A DNA stretch of 64,000 bases, from positions 1-64,000 of the forward strand of contig VICG01000012.1 of NCBI GenBank assembly GCA_008692225.1, in the 5' to 3' direction. The first letter of the stretch is position 1. Every line of letters begins with the position of its first letter. Of the stretch, positions 1 to 12,500 are shown one piece after another. The notes beneath the pieces were generated by a model. It was not told the origin of the DNA, searched no databases, and saw only the letters and a program-made list of their open reading frames with translations. Source of the stretch: Monilinia fructicola (taxonomy: Eukaryota; Ascomycota; Leotiomycetes; Helotiales; Sclerotiniaceae). Made by a program: the position numbers and the translations under genes.

Positions 1-132
1 AAACCCTAACCCTAACCCTAACCCTAACCCTAACCCTAACCCTAACCCTAACCCTAACCCTAACCCTAACCCTAACCCTAACCCTAACCCTAACCCTAAC
101 CCTAACCCTAACCCTAACCCTAACCCTAACCC
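1..132. repeat. Telomere, (CCCTAA)n
   Basis: Uninterrupted CCCTAA units (about 22) open the window after a leading AAA and stop at position 132, where the sequence changes to TTTTTTGAAATAGC. The C-rich strand reads 5'->3' into the chromosome, so this is a genuine left chromosome end. TTAGGG is the standard telomere repeat of filamentous ascomycetes. Confidence 0.98.
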
Positions 133-461
133 TTTTTTGAAATAGCTATAGCGGTTACCCCTACGGGGGGTATTTTCTTTTTCCCAATCCCCGTAGCGGT
201 TACCCCTACGGGGTTAATGCTTTCATTTTAAATATTATATTAATATTAAATTAATAATTATAAAATAATAATAATAATAATAATAATTATAATAATAATA
301 AATAAAATATTATTAAATAAAATATTATTAATAATTATTAATGATTAAAATATTATTAATAATTATAATAATTAAAATATTATTAAATATAAATAATACT
401 AATAAATAATGTTAATATTTAAATAGATAATATTTAAAAATTAAAAAAATAAAAGAGGTGT
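133..461. other. Telomere-proximal spacer with duplicated hairpin motif
   Basis: The first 80 bases after the telomere carry two copies of a short element containing TAGCGGTTACCCCTACGGGG. The second copy (189-213) has a CCCCGTAG / CTACGGGG stem. A third, diverged copy lies at 16,800-16,835, right after the end of an internal subtelomeric repeat copy. The rest (220-461) is AATAATA-type low-complexity DNA with no coding signal. Confidence 0.7.
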
Positions 462-1462
462 CCAAACGTAACCACTCAGAATATGAAAAATATTCCCCAC
501 TCTGCCATTTATAGCCGAACTTATATATACTAACGTAAAACGAGGCTTTTTCGTCCTTTGTTAGAGGGTGTTGGGCCCAACGAATCAGAGGTTAGCATAT
601 ATGCGGAGGATTACAAATCGTATTACTAATCAGATTAATAATGCGATCAGGACACCCCTGTCTCTTACTAGGGTATTACCCCCTGAAAGTTCCACTTATA
701 CCTAATGGAATTGAGCCAATAGGATCAGCATAAATGTACCCGCAGCAGTTTGTCACGTTTGAACAAATTGGCTCACTTATTTTAAAATATATATTATACC
801 TTTATAATGAATAATTCGAATTTTGAGATTTTGAAAAATATTATAAAGCCCCCCGGTCATTTTAATTCGATATTAGCTTTTTTTAGATTTTTATAATATA
901 AGATAGAATTAATATAAATATATTAAGAATAATATTTAAAACATCTTATTTTTCGAAATACTAGTACCCCACATCACCCTAGCCAATCACTTTTTCATAA
1001 CTAATAATTCAAACTAATACAGATCCTTTAATTTTTAAGATAATTTCAAATAAATTATATATATAAAAAATTTAAATAAATTCCTATTATATAGTATTTC
1101 GAATTTTTAACTTATATAAAGATTTAAGCTAATAAAACTAAAAATAAATTCGAATGAGAATGAAATTTTGTTAGGCCACCACCCCCCTGTCGAAATGGCT
1201 TTACCCCACATACCACCAAAATACTAATATATTAAAATCCGTACAGATCCTTCAATTTTTAAGATAATTTAAAATAAAATTTTATATATAAATAATTTAA
1301 ATAAAGCTTTATAATATACGATTTTAAATTTTTGAATTATATTAATATTTAAGCGAATTATGGTGGTGGCCGATTCGACTATTTTTCGCGGGCCACCACC
1401 CCCCCTGTCAAAATGGGCCACCACCGGTGGTGGCCCGCGAAAAAATTCATAGAATAGTTATT
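462..1462. repeat. Subtelomeric repeat, copy A (best preserved)
   Basis: This copy of a dispersed family keeps more C and G than the others and serves as the reference. The body runs from GTCCAAACGTAACC, through a recognisable AAAGTTCCACTTATACCTAATGG block (about 690-712) and a GTACCCGCAGCAGTTTGTCACG block (about 738-760). It ends in a hairpin, TTTTTCGCGGGCCACCACC (1382-1400) against GGTGGTGGCCCGCGAAAAA (about 1426-1444), followed by TTCATAGAATAGTTATTAG. An internal near-duplication of about 222 bp shares CAGATCCTT.AATTTTTAAGATAATTT at about 1020 and 1242. No open reading frame is seen. The other copies differ mainly by C-to-T and G-to-A changes. Confidence 0.8.
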
Positions 1463-2208
1463 AGGATTAGTATAAATGTACCCACAACGATTTGTTACAT
1501 TTAAATAAATTAGTTCACTTATTTTAAAATATATACTATACCTTTATTATAAATAATTCGAATTTTGAAATTTTAAAAAATGTTATAAAGCCCTCTACTT
1601 GTTTTTATTTAATATTAGCTTTTTTTAGATTTTTATAATATAAAATTAAATTAATATTAATATATAAAAAATATTATTTAAAATATTATATTTTTTGAAT
1701 TTTATTACCTTATAATACCCTTACCCTAGCCAATCATTTTTATATAGTTAATAATTTAAACTAGTACAGATTGTTTAATTTTTAAGATAATTTAATATAA
1801 AGTTTATATAGAAAATATTTGAGTAAATTTTTATTATATAGTATTTTAAATTTTTAATTTATATTAAGATTTAAACTAATTAAATTAATAATAAATTCGA
1901 ATTTAAAGAAATATTTTGTTAGACCACCACCCCCCTATCGAAATAACTTTACTTTATATATCATCAAAATACTAATATATTAAAATCCATATAGATCCTT
2001 TAATTTTTAATATAATTTAAAAGAAATTTTATATATAAATAATTTAAATAAAGCTTTATAATATACAATTTTAAATTTTTAAATTATATTAATATTTAAG
2101 TAAATTATAATAATAGCTAATTCGATTATTTTTCGTAGGCTATTATTTTCTTTATTGAAATAAGCCATTACTAATAATAGCTTATAAAAAAATTTATAGA
2201 ATAATTAT
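1463..2208. repeat. Subtelomeric repeat, copy B (5'-truncated, strongly mutated)
   Basis: It begins with GGATTAGTATAAATGTACCC, which matches copy A from about 722, and follows copy A to its end. The GC-rich terminal hairpin is reduced to TTTTTCGTAGGCTATTATT..AATAATAGCTTATAAAAAA (about 2129-2190), as expected if C:G pairs were turned into T:A. It sits head-to-tail directly behind copy A. Confidence 0.7.
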
Positions 2209-2635
2209 TAGATAATTTAATATAAATTTCATATATAAAATATTTGAATAAATATTTATTATATAATATTTTAAATTTTTAATTTATATTAAAATTTAAG
2301 CTAATTGAAGTAATAATAAATTTGAATATGAATGAATATTTTGTTAGGCCACTACTTTTCTATCGAAATGGCTTTACTTTACATATCATCAAAATGCTAA
2401 TATATTGAAATGTATACAAATCCTTTAATATTAAAGATAATTTAAAATAAATTTTATATATGAATAATTTAAATAAAGCTTTATAATATACGATTTTAAA
2501 TTTTTAAATTATATTAATATTTGAGCAAATTATAATAGTGGCCGATTCGATTATTTTTCGCGGGCTACCACCCCTCTTGTTGAAATGGGCCATTACCGGT
2601 GGTGGCCCGCGAAAAAATCCATGGAATATTTAGCG
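2209..2635. repeat. Subtelomeric repeat, partial copy B'
   Basis: This contains only the second half of the unit, starting in the block that precedes TTTTGTTAGGCCAC. It ends in a well-kept hairpin, TTTTTCGCGGGCTACCACC (about 2553-2571) against GGTGGTGGCCCGCGAAAAAA (about 2598-2617). It is head-to-tail with copies A and B, making a three-unit array between 0.46 and 2.63 kb. Confidence 0.65.
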
Positions 2636-4640
2636 TTGTTTTAGGTCAATGCTAAGCCATTTAAACGAGAATTTCAAATTATAAATTTCTTCAACTACAA
2701 ATACGTTGTTATATAAATTTATACTATAATACGTTCTACCCCTAAGAAAATTATATTATTCGAATTCTAAAAAATAGCTTTATATATTAGGTTTATTTGT
2801 AAAAATATAACTATTCTTAGATTACTAATATAAGCTAATCAATTTTAAATAGGGTTCTTAAATAATTTTTTTTTCTTTTATTGATTTTTTCAATTTAATG
2901 ATATTTTTTATTTAATAAAAAAAACCTCAAATAATATTAATTAAATCGATATTATTATAGTAAATTCAAAAGGTTTTTTTATTAATTAAATAGGGAATAC
3001 GGAGCTTTAAAATGTTGAAATTGAAAGGGTTAGAATAATCAATTCCATTAAAAACTTTTAATAAGCCAAAGGAAGTAGTTTATATTATAAAGGGATTTTT
3101 AGATTAATAAAAATGATAAATTAAAAGAAGGATTAATTATGAAAATCGTTATTTTTATTATATTCTATAATTAATTTGTATATTTTTATAATACGTAGAA
3201 TGGTAATATTAATAAAATTTTAAGGGATTTTCGATTATTCCTTTTTTTACGTTTTTATTATCTTTATATTATTTTAAGAGTATATACTTTAAGATTTTCT
3301 CTTTTGAATTTAAATATATATATAATATTACATTTGTTTAATAAAGTTAAAATCCAGAGATTAAGGTAACTATAAAAATTAAACTATTTTGTTAAATTTA
3401 AAATAGAATTTTATATAGCTATTATTATATATTATTATATTATTTATTACAAATTAAAAAGTAGAATACCTAAATTAAATCTTTTTATATTAAGAAATTA
3501 AATAAAGTTTTAAATATCTAAAAGTAAAATAATACCAATTTATTTCCTCTTTCAATTAATTACCTTTTTTAAACTTTTTATTTATAATATATTTCTTTTT
3601 ATTGGTTAACAAATTATATTTTTTAATATTCCTTTTTTAATATTTTTTCTTTTTCTATACTTTAGCATTTTTAAATATTAATCTATTCTATATATTCTTC
3701 TATTAATTAAAGTTATTTATATACTTATTTATTTAGTTTTTTTTTTATTTTATTTTAGTTGAAAAAATTATATAAAAGCCAAAATAATAAATATAGTATA
3801 TTTTATTAAAAAATTGTTTTATAGCTATAGTTTTTATTTGAATTTATAGGTTATATAATATTTTTATAATTATATTTGTTAAAAGTTAATTATACCCTTT
3901 TCCTTTTAAATTTATAAAGTTATATAAAAGCAATATTAATAAATATAATTAAACTAAAATTTATTTTTAATACAAATTTAAAAGCTTTTACTTATATAAC
4001 TTGTATTTTTTGTATAACTATAATTAAATTGGGTTTATTTAATAATAAAACGTAAGTAAAATAAACCTTATACATAATAATATAAAATAAGGATTTCTTT
4101 AATTTTTTTTTATATATTACATTCCAATTCGATATATATTAAAAAATATTTAATTCTTTAAACTTTTAAAATACTATAATTATTTTAATAACCTTTTTTT
4201 ACCAATAAAAAGGAAAATAAACTATACTTTTTCTATTACCTTTATTTTGAACATTCGATATATCCGCCAAAGAAAATTGATTACGTTTACTACGCATACC
4301 AACTTAATCAACTCTTTTATATGTTTTTTATTATATTCTTTTTATAGTATATACAAAAAAACAATATTGCCAATTGATTGCTTTTTACATAAAAAAGGTT
4401 TTTCCATCAGTATTAACTATAGCTTACCGTATATCTATAAAAACTTCGATTCTTGGGGTTTTTTGTAAAGAGCATAATTGCCCTTTAGTTCTACAATTTT
4501 TTTTAAAGCATTTTTTGTAATATAATATTGATTCATTGATTTATTATTAATTTTTGAATATTTAATATATAAAAAACACGTTTCCTATATTAATATGTTT
4601 TCAACTAATTTTTAGCCTAACATTGACCCAAAAACAATGC
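2636..4640. other. AT-rich stretch without recognisable features
   Basis: About 2 kb of AT-rich sequence. Open frames are short, and the longest (about 4,247-4,468) begins with TTG and has no family resemblance. I see no repeat shared with the rest of the window. Consistent with fully mutated old repeat DNA. Confidence 0.5.
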
Positions 4641-5513
4641 CAAGTAGTTATTAAGATTATAAATCATATTAATAATCAGAATATACTTAATAATACAATT
4701 AGAATATTCTTATCTCTTACTAAGGTATTACCCCCTAAAAGTTCCATCTATACCTAATAGAATTAAACTAATAGGATTAATATAAATATACCCACAATAG
4801 TTTATTACGTTTAAACAAATTAGCTCATTTATTTTAAAATATATATTATACCTTTATAATAATTAATACGAATTTTAAAATTTTAAAAAATATTATAAAG
4901 CCCCCTACTTGTTTTAATTAAATATTAGCTTTTTTTGGATTTTTATAATACAAGATTAAATTAATATTAATAAATTGAAATATTATTTAAAATATATTAT
5001 TTTTTGAAATACTACTACCCCACATCACCCTAGCCAATCGCTTTTCCATAACTAATAATTCAAACTAGTACAGATCCTTTAATTTTTGAGAGAATTTAAA
5101 ATAAATTATATATATATAAAATTTAAATAAATTCCTATTATATATAGTATTTCGAATTTTTAATTTGTATAAAGATTTAAGTTAATTAGAGTGATAATAA
5201 ATTCGAATTTGAATAAATGTTTTGTTAGGCCACCACCCCCCTATCGAAATGGCTTTACCCCACATACCACCAAAATACTAATATATTGAAATGTGTACAG
5301 ATCCTTCAATATTGAAGATAATTTAAAATAAATTTCATATATAAATAATTTAAATAAAGTTTTATAATATACGATTTTTAATTTTTAAATTAAATCAATT
5401 TTTAAGCGAATTATAGTAATAGCCGATTTGATTATTTTTCGCGGGCCACCACCCCCCCTATCGAAATGGGCCACCACCGGTGGTGGCCCGCGAAAAAATT
5501 CATAGAATAGTTA
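4641..5513. repeat. Subtelomeric repeat, copy C
   Basis: The copy matches copy A from about its TTACAAATCGTATTACTAATC block onward. It keeps TTACCCCCTAAAAGTTCCATC, the GCCACCACCCCCCTATCGAAATGGC internal block and a perfect terminal hairpin, CGCGGGCCACCACC (about 5439) with GGTGGTGGCCCGCG (about 5479-5492). The trailing TTCATAGAATAGTTATTAG is identical to copy A. Differences from copy A are largely transitions. Confidence 0.75.
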
Positions 5514-5815
5514 TTAGATAATAATATTAAAAACAATATGATATTTAAGCATTACTATTATATTTTAGCATATAATCCTTCTTAAATGTTATATCTTTAA
5601 TAATACTTTTCATAATGTTATACCCTTAATAATGCTTTTAATAGTACTATACTTTTAATAATACCTTTAATAATTTTATATTTTATAATAATACTTTTAT
5701 AAAGTATATTTTATTAAAATTAAACTTAATATATTATATTTAATGTTTAATTTATTAAAATATATGCTTATCTATATATAAATAATAATATAAACTTTAA
5801 AATTAGTATATTTAA
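5514..5815. repeat. Dispersed subtelomeric repeat R2, copy 1
   Basis: Matches 26,085-26,365 over most of its length. Shared blocks include TTAGCATATAATCC versus TTAGTATATAACCC, TATACCCTTAATAATGC, ATAGTACTATAC, and TTTATAAAGTATATTTTATTAAAATTAAAC versus its counterpart. This copy has T where the 26-kb copy has C (CTTTTAATAGTACTATACTT versus CCCCTAATAGTACTATACCT), so the copy near the telomere is the more mutated one. No coding content. Confidence 0.65.
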
Positions 5816-6430
5816 AATCTTAAATACCTAGAAATATCTTGTTTTAAGTTTAAATGTTTTATATATATATACTTATCTATATATATAAATTTTAATATTT
5901 AAAATTAGTATTCTAGTATATTAATATTTTATACTATTAGTTTAAAATCATTTAATTTTTAATAATATATAGAGTATAAAATATCTATATATATTCTAAT
6001 AAAATCATTTATTTTTAAATAATATAGTATTAAGAATAATATTGTATAAATGCTAATAATTTATTAAAAGCTTATAATATAGTATTATCTATTGTATATA
6101 GTTTTTAAACCTATTTCATTTATATATTTATAAGATTTTTATTATAAGGCTTTTAGTATATAATAGATTTTGTATAAATTAATATTTTCCGATAAATTAT
6201 TTTATATGTAAAATTATTATTGATAATATATTAATATTTAATGAATTTGTAATATCTAGTAATCTTATAATGCTTAGTGATTTTATAATGCTTAGTGATT
6301 TTATAATGCCTAGTAATCTTATAATGTTTAATAACCTTTAAATTAATATACTATTAATAAAGATATTATATATATTCATTATAATTAGAATATATAGGAA
6401 ATTTATAATATTATAATGTAATTAGCTATA
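5816..6430. repeat. AT-rich DNA with an 18-bp tandem array
   Basis: Mostly featureless AT-rich sequence. At about 6,250-6,340 the unit TGCTTAGTGATTTTATAA (18 bp; next copy starts 18 bp on at 6,289) recurs about five times with substitutions. No coding signal. Confidence 0.5.
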
Positions 6431-6985
6431 ATATAAAAGCGTAACAAATCTTATAAAGTGTGTAAGTTTATAATTATAGGGTTTAGATACTTATAATTCA
6501 ATGAAATTATAGTATGGAATACTATAACATTTATACATAATAGTATAACGTTGTATTTATTATAGGATGTGTAAGCCTATATTTATAAGATTTAGATGCT
6601 TATAATTCAGTGGAATTATAATATGGAATACTATAACATTTATATGTGATAATGTAACGTTGTATTTATTATAAAGTATATAAGCCTATATTTATAAGGT
6701 TTAGATACTTATAATTTAATGGAATTATAATATGGAATACTATGATATTTATACATAATAATGTAACATTGCATTTATTATAGGGTATATAAACCTATAT
6801 TTATAAAATCTAGATTCCTATAATTTAATAGAATTATAATATAAAATACTATAACATTTATACATAACAATGTAACGTTACATTTATTATAGAGTATATA
6901 AACCTATATTTATAAGATATAAATACTTATAATTTAATAAAATTATAATATAGAATATTATAATATTTAAAGTAATATAATACAA
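6431..6985. repeat. 109-bp tandem repeat, about five copies
   Basis: The block TAAGCCTATATTTATA recurs at 6,463 (variant), 6,572, 6,681, 6,790 (variant) and 6,899 (variant), an exact 109-bp spacing each time. Each unit also carries TATGGAATACTATAACATTTATA and GTAACGTTGTATTTATTATA-like blocks. Copies differ by transitions. No open frame runs through it. Confidence 0.85.
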
Positions 6986-6989
6986 ATAA

Positions 6990-7590
6990 CTCTCTGGATA
7001 ATCCTTTGAATTTAACATAAATAGCCTTTTAAATTTAACATAGAATAATAGGAATAGCCCTTTAAATTTAATATAAAATAATAAGAATAGCCCTTTGAAT
7101 TTAATATATAATAAAAGAAATAGCCCTTAGAATAATACTTCGAATTCAATATATATTAATAAGAATAACCTTTTGAATAACTTTTCGAATTTAATGTATA
7201 ACCCTCTAAATAGCTTTTTAAATAGCTTTTAGAATAATCTTTCGAATTTAACATATATTAATGAGAATAGCTTTTTAAATAACTCTTCGAATTTAATATA
7301 TAACCCTCTTAATAGCCCTCTAAATAGCCCTCAGAATAACTCTTTGAATTTAATGTATAACCCTTTGAATAGCCCTTTGGATAACTCTTCGAATTTAACG
7401 TATAACCCTCTTAATAGCTTTTTAAATAGCTTTTGGAATAACCCTTCGAATTCAACGTATAACCCTCTAAATAACTCTCTAAATAGCCCTTCGAATTTAA
7501 TGTATAATCCTCTAAATAGTTCTTTAAATAACCCTTTAAATTTAATATATAATAAAAGTATTTTTAATCCTTATATTAAAGTTAAATATT
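6990..7590. repeat. 45/57-bp minisatellite (CCCTTCGAATTTAA units)
   Basis: Units begin TCGAATTTAA or a variant. From 7,242 the successive starts are 7,242, 7,287, 7,344, 7,389, 7,446, 7,491 and 7,536, so spacings alternate between 45 and 57 bp. The 12-bp difference is one extra CCTCTAAATAGC-type submodule. All spacings are multiples of three, and a frame at about 7,344-7,592 reads as NPLNS/NSLN-rich repeats. I regard that frame as a by-product of the array. The distal part is more mutated toward T. Confidence 0.75.
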
Positions 7591-8395
7591 AATTTATATA
7601 CTTATCCATATAATTAATAATAACTTAACTAGGTTCTTTAAAATGTTATACCTAAATCCTAATTTTAAGTTTATATAATAAATATATATACTTACTTATA
7701 TATATTAATAAAAAAGTTTAAAGAAAAGAATTTAATATATTAATACCCTATAAATTTAATAAAGAATCACCTAAAATTAAATAACTCATAGGGTATAATA
7801 TACCTATATTATTATAATTGAATTACCTAATTTATAATAATATAATATTAAAATTTAAATGAAATAAATGCTAATAACTTATTAAAAGCTTAAAGTATAA
7901 TATCACTCATTAAATAATGCTTTTAGTCTACCCTATTTATATACCCATAAGGTCCTTAACGTAAAATTAATAGCATACAATTGATTTTATATAAAAAATA
8001 TTTTCCGATAAATTATTTTACATATAAAATAATTATTAATAAAATTTTAACATCCAATAAGCTTTTATTCATTAGTAAGCTTTTGTATTAATTAATTTTG
8101 AATTTAATTGATCCATTTCGAATTTTATATACATATTATTATTAATATGTAAAGAATACTAATAAACTTTAAAAAGTATACCTTTATATATATACTTATA
8201 AACTTTTTATTATTAAGATTTTATCATACAATTGATTTAGTAAGATTAATAATTTCCAACAAAATATTTTATATATATAAATATTTATTATATAAATAAA
8301 GCTAAATTAATATTCTATATAACAATTATATATATTAAATAATATATAATCTAATTAATATTAAATCTATTTAGATTTGATGTTTTATATAATAT
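7591..8395. other. AT-rich spacer
   Basis: About 800 bp between two minisatellites, partly resembling the DNA after repeat R2 (short TATATACTTATCTATATA-like blocks, for example near 7,690, also seen near 5,870). No coding signal. Confidence 0.4.
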
Positions 8396-9535
8396 ATTTA
8401 ATATATAATATATTTACATTTTATATAATATATAATATATTTATTATAAAATCTATTTTTAATCCATTTTCTATTAAATAAATATTTATTATATAATCTA
8501 TTTATAATTCATTTTTTATTAAATAATCATTTATTACACAATTTATTTATAATTCATTTTCTATTGAATAAATATGTAATATATAATCTATTTCTAATCC
8601 AATTTCTATTAATTATTTACTTATTATATAATTTATTTATAATTTATTTTCTATTAAATAAATATTTAATATATAATTTATTTATAATTTATTTTCTATT
8701 AAATATTTACTTATTATATAATCTATTTATAATTCATTTTCTATTAAATAAATATTTAATATATAATTTATTTATAATTTATTTTCTATTAAATATTTAC
8801 TTATTATATAATCTATTTATAATTCATTTTCTATTAAATAAATATTTAATATATAATTTATTTATAATTTATTTTCTATTAAATATTTACTTATTATATA
8901 ATCTATTTATAATTCATTTTCTATTAAATAAATATTTAATATATAATCTATTTATAATTCATTTTCTATTAAATATTTACTTATTATATAATCCATTTCT
9001 AATTCATTTTCTATTAAATATTTATTTATTCTATAATCTATTTATAATTTATTTTCTATTAATTATTTATTTATTATATAATCTATTTAAAATTTATTTT
9101 CTATTAATTATTTATTTATTATATAATCTATTTATAATTTATTTTTTATTGAATAAATATTTAATATATAATCTATTTATAATTGATTTTCTATTAAATA
9201 AATATTTAATATATAATCTATTTATAATTTATTTTTTATTAAATAAATATTTAATATATAATCTATTTATAATCTATTTTTTATTAAATCAATATTTATT
9301 ATATAATTTATTCATAATCTATTTTCTATCAAATAAATATTCAATATATAATCTATTTATAATTCATTTTCTAATCAATAAATATTTATTATATAATCTA
9401 TTTATAATCTATTTTCTATTAAATAAATATTCAATATATAATCTATTTATAATCCATTTTCTATTGAATAAATATTCGATATATAATCCATTTAAAATTT
9501 ATTTCCTATCCTATTTATTAATAAAGATTATTTAA
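8396..9535. repeat. 45-bp minisatellite with 90-bp higher-order period; open for 323 codons on +
   Basis: About 24 head-to-tail units of TATAATCTATTTATAATTCA plus TTTTCTATTAAATAAATATT (45 bp), with neighbours alternating in a 90-bp pattern between about 8,620 and 8,980. Because 45 is a multiple of three and no unit contains an in-frame stop, the + frame from about 8,564 to 9,535 stays open. It would encode hydrophobic repeats of the YLLYNLFIIYFLLNK type. The composition (almost only L, I, Y, N, F, K) simply mirrors AT-rich DNA, and no intron, promoter or codon bias supports a gene. Confidence 0.85.
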
Positions 9536-12500
9536 TATATATTTCTCATACTTTAAATTTAAACAATAAAATATATATATATAAATAATATTCGAATTAA
9601 TTATTTAAATATTGTAAATGAAAATATAAGTTTATTTATATTTAAATTATAATATTAAAGATTATAACTCTTTTAATAAATAAACCCTTTGATTTGCGCA
9701 TTTCAATTTTATTATTTTAAATATTAATTATTGAAAATAATTTTAGATATTAAATAAATCTATATTATTTAATAAAAAGTATAAACTATATATAACATTT
9801 ATATTTATTCCCTTGAATCTAAATTTACTAAAAAACTTAATAATAAAATTGATTTTAATATTTAATAAAGAATTATTAAACCAAATAATTAAAAATTCGG
9901 AATCAGAAAAGGTTTCTAATAATTTCTTTTGTATAATATATTTTTTAATTCAAAGAAAATAATTGATTAATATTAAAAATGAATTTGGAAAAAAACAATC
10001 TTCAATATTTAATTTTTGTTTTATAGTTTTACATATTTTTGTAAAAAAAAAAAACAAAAAAACAATAGCTATTAATAACTAATTGAATATTAAATCGTTT
10101 AAATTCCCTGATTTTATTATTAATAAAATCAATATTATTATATTCATTTTAATTAATACAATCCTTTAAAAAATAATCTTTAATTATATAATCTATATTA
10201 TATTTTTTATTAAAAAAACAAAAAATATAATTTTTTTGAATATACTTTAAATAATATATTTATAACTAAAGCTAATTTATTCTTGAATTTTATTTGTTTT
10301 TTTCTTATACTATTTATTTGAATTTATATAATATTTTACCTATTAAAATATAAATTATATAATTCTTAATTTAATAAATAATATTCAATTATAATATTAT
10401 CTAAATATAAATTAATAATATATTATTTATATATAAATTCCCTTGAGTATTTTTTTAATTTTATTCGATTAAAATCAAAATTATTTAATTTATTATTTTC
10501 TTTTGATTTATTATAGAAAAATATAGATTTATTAGAATTTAAATCTCGGTTATTTTAACTAAATCCTTAAAAAGATTCTATAAAAGACTAACAAAATATA
10601 TAATATATAATTAAACGAATATTCGAATAATTAATCCCTTTTTTTAAAGTGGAGATACAAACAATAATATTATAAAAATTATTTAAAACATTAAAAAAGA
10701 AATAAAGAATTTCATTTTTCTTATTATCAAATAAATCCGAATAATAATAAAAACAATTCAAATAATTAACTAATTATATAACTTTAAATTTAAAGGGGCA
10801 AAATATAATAATCTTATTTTTATCATTTAAAAAAGATTTTAACTTAAAATTATTAATATAATTTTTGAACTTTTAAATTTTGAAATTCGAAAATGCTTAA
10901 ATCAAATATTTTAGCTTTATATTTAATATTATTTTGAATATTAGAAGTTTAAATAATAATTAAATTTTGAAGGAATAAATGATTTATTAATTTAGTTTCT
11001 ATTGAAAATAATAATGTTCTAGTTAAAAATATAAATTAAGATTTAATCTTTAATAAATTTTTAAATCGATATATAATATTTTAATAATTAGCATTAATAA
11101 TTAATAAATAATATTTATTAATTATAAATTGATCTAATTTATTCTTATTATTTAATTAATTAATTATTATTAAAAAAGCTGTTTTTAACAATTAATTTAA
11201 TATTAATTAATATTAAACTTTTAATTTTTAAATCATTTTCCCATATAGAATAAAGAATATTAAAGTTTTTAGCTTTATTGAATATATTTAATTTTAAAGC
11301 AATTGAAAAAATAATAAGAATAATAATCTTTAAAGTCTTTAATATACTTATTAATAAATAATTTAAAGATTTACCACTATTAATAAATAAAACGCTTAAT
11401 ATATATAGAATCTTTAATAAAATACTTTTTACTAAATCTTTCTATTATAAAATACAAAATAAAACATTTGAATTATTTAAAAACTTTTTTCATAATTGAT
11501 TAAAAATATAAAGAATTTGAGAAAATATTGGAAATTTGTTAAAATTCAAATACTATTAGCTTTTTAACCATTTGAGTATTATTAATTATATCAGAATCTA
11601 AATTTCGAAAATATTTTCAAAGATTATTCTCATTAAAATTATTCTTTTTAAAATACTTTAAAATTAAACTATTAATTTTAAAATTCCTTTTTTTTAAAAT
11701 CATTTGATTTTGTTAAATTAAACATTGAAATATAAAGATTATTTATATTGATATTGAAATTTAAATTTAAAAATTTATAATAATTTAAATCGAAAAATTT
11801 ATAATATTTTAAAGAAAATTGTAAATATTTATTTTGTAAATTAATTCGAATATTAAAGAAATTAAAATTAGTTCTATTATAATAAAAATTTTTAGTATTT
11901 ATTAAATAATTTATTTAATGCTTAAAATAATTAAAATTTAAAGTTTTAATTTTTTTAATAATTAAAAAATTAATAAAATTTAAAATTTTTTAATTAATAA
12001 TAATTTAATTTATTTTAATAAAATTTAATTAACTTTAAAATATAAATTTATTTTATTTTTTTAATAAAATTAAAATATTTAATTTAATTATATTTTCTTT
12101 TTAATAAATTCTCGAATAATATAAATAAATAAAATTATCGTATATTTTTTAAAGATAAAATTTAAATAAAATTATTAAAAAATAATTTAAAAAAAATCAA
12201 ATTTAAAATAATTAATATATTTAAATATAAAATATTTAATTTAAAAAATTAAAATTAAATATAAAATTTTAAAAATTTTAAATCTAATCATATTTAAATA
12301 TTTTTAATATTTAATTAATTTTTTTATATTTCGAATATAAATTTATAAAAAATAATTATATAATAAATAATTAAATATAATTATAATTCTATTAATTTTT
12401 ATATAAAATTATAATTTATTAATGTTAATTATTTCAATTTTATATATTAAAATTTTTATAATTTAATAAAATTAATTAGTTATATAAATAAAAGCATTAA

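Noticed and set aside
7344..7592. 82-aa Asn/Pro/Leu repeat protein
   Set aside because: Product of the 45/57-bp minisatellite; the frame decays on both sides.
8564..9535. 323-aa + strand protein
   Set aside because: It is exactly the translation of a 45-bp AT-rich minisatellite and contains almost only L, I, Y, N, F and K; no independent evidence for a gene.
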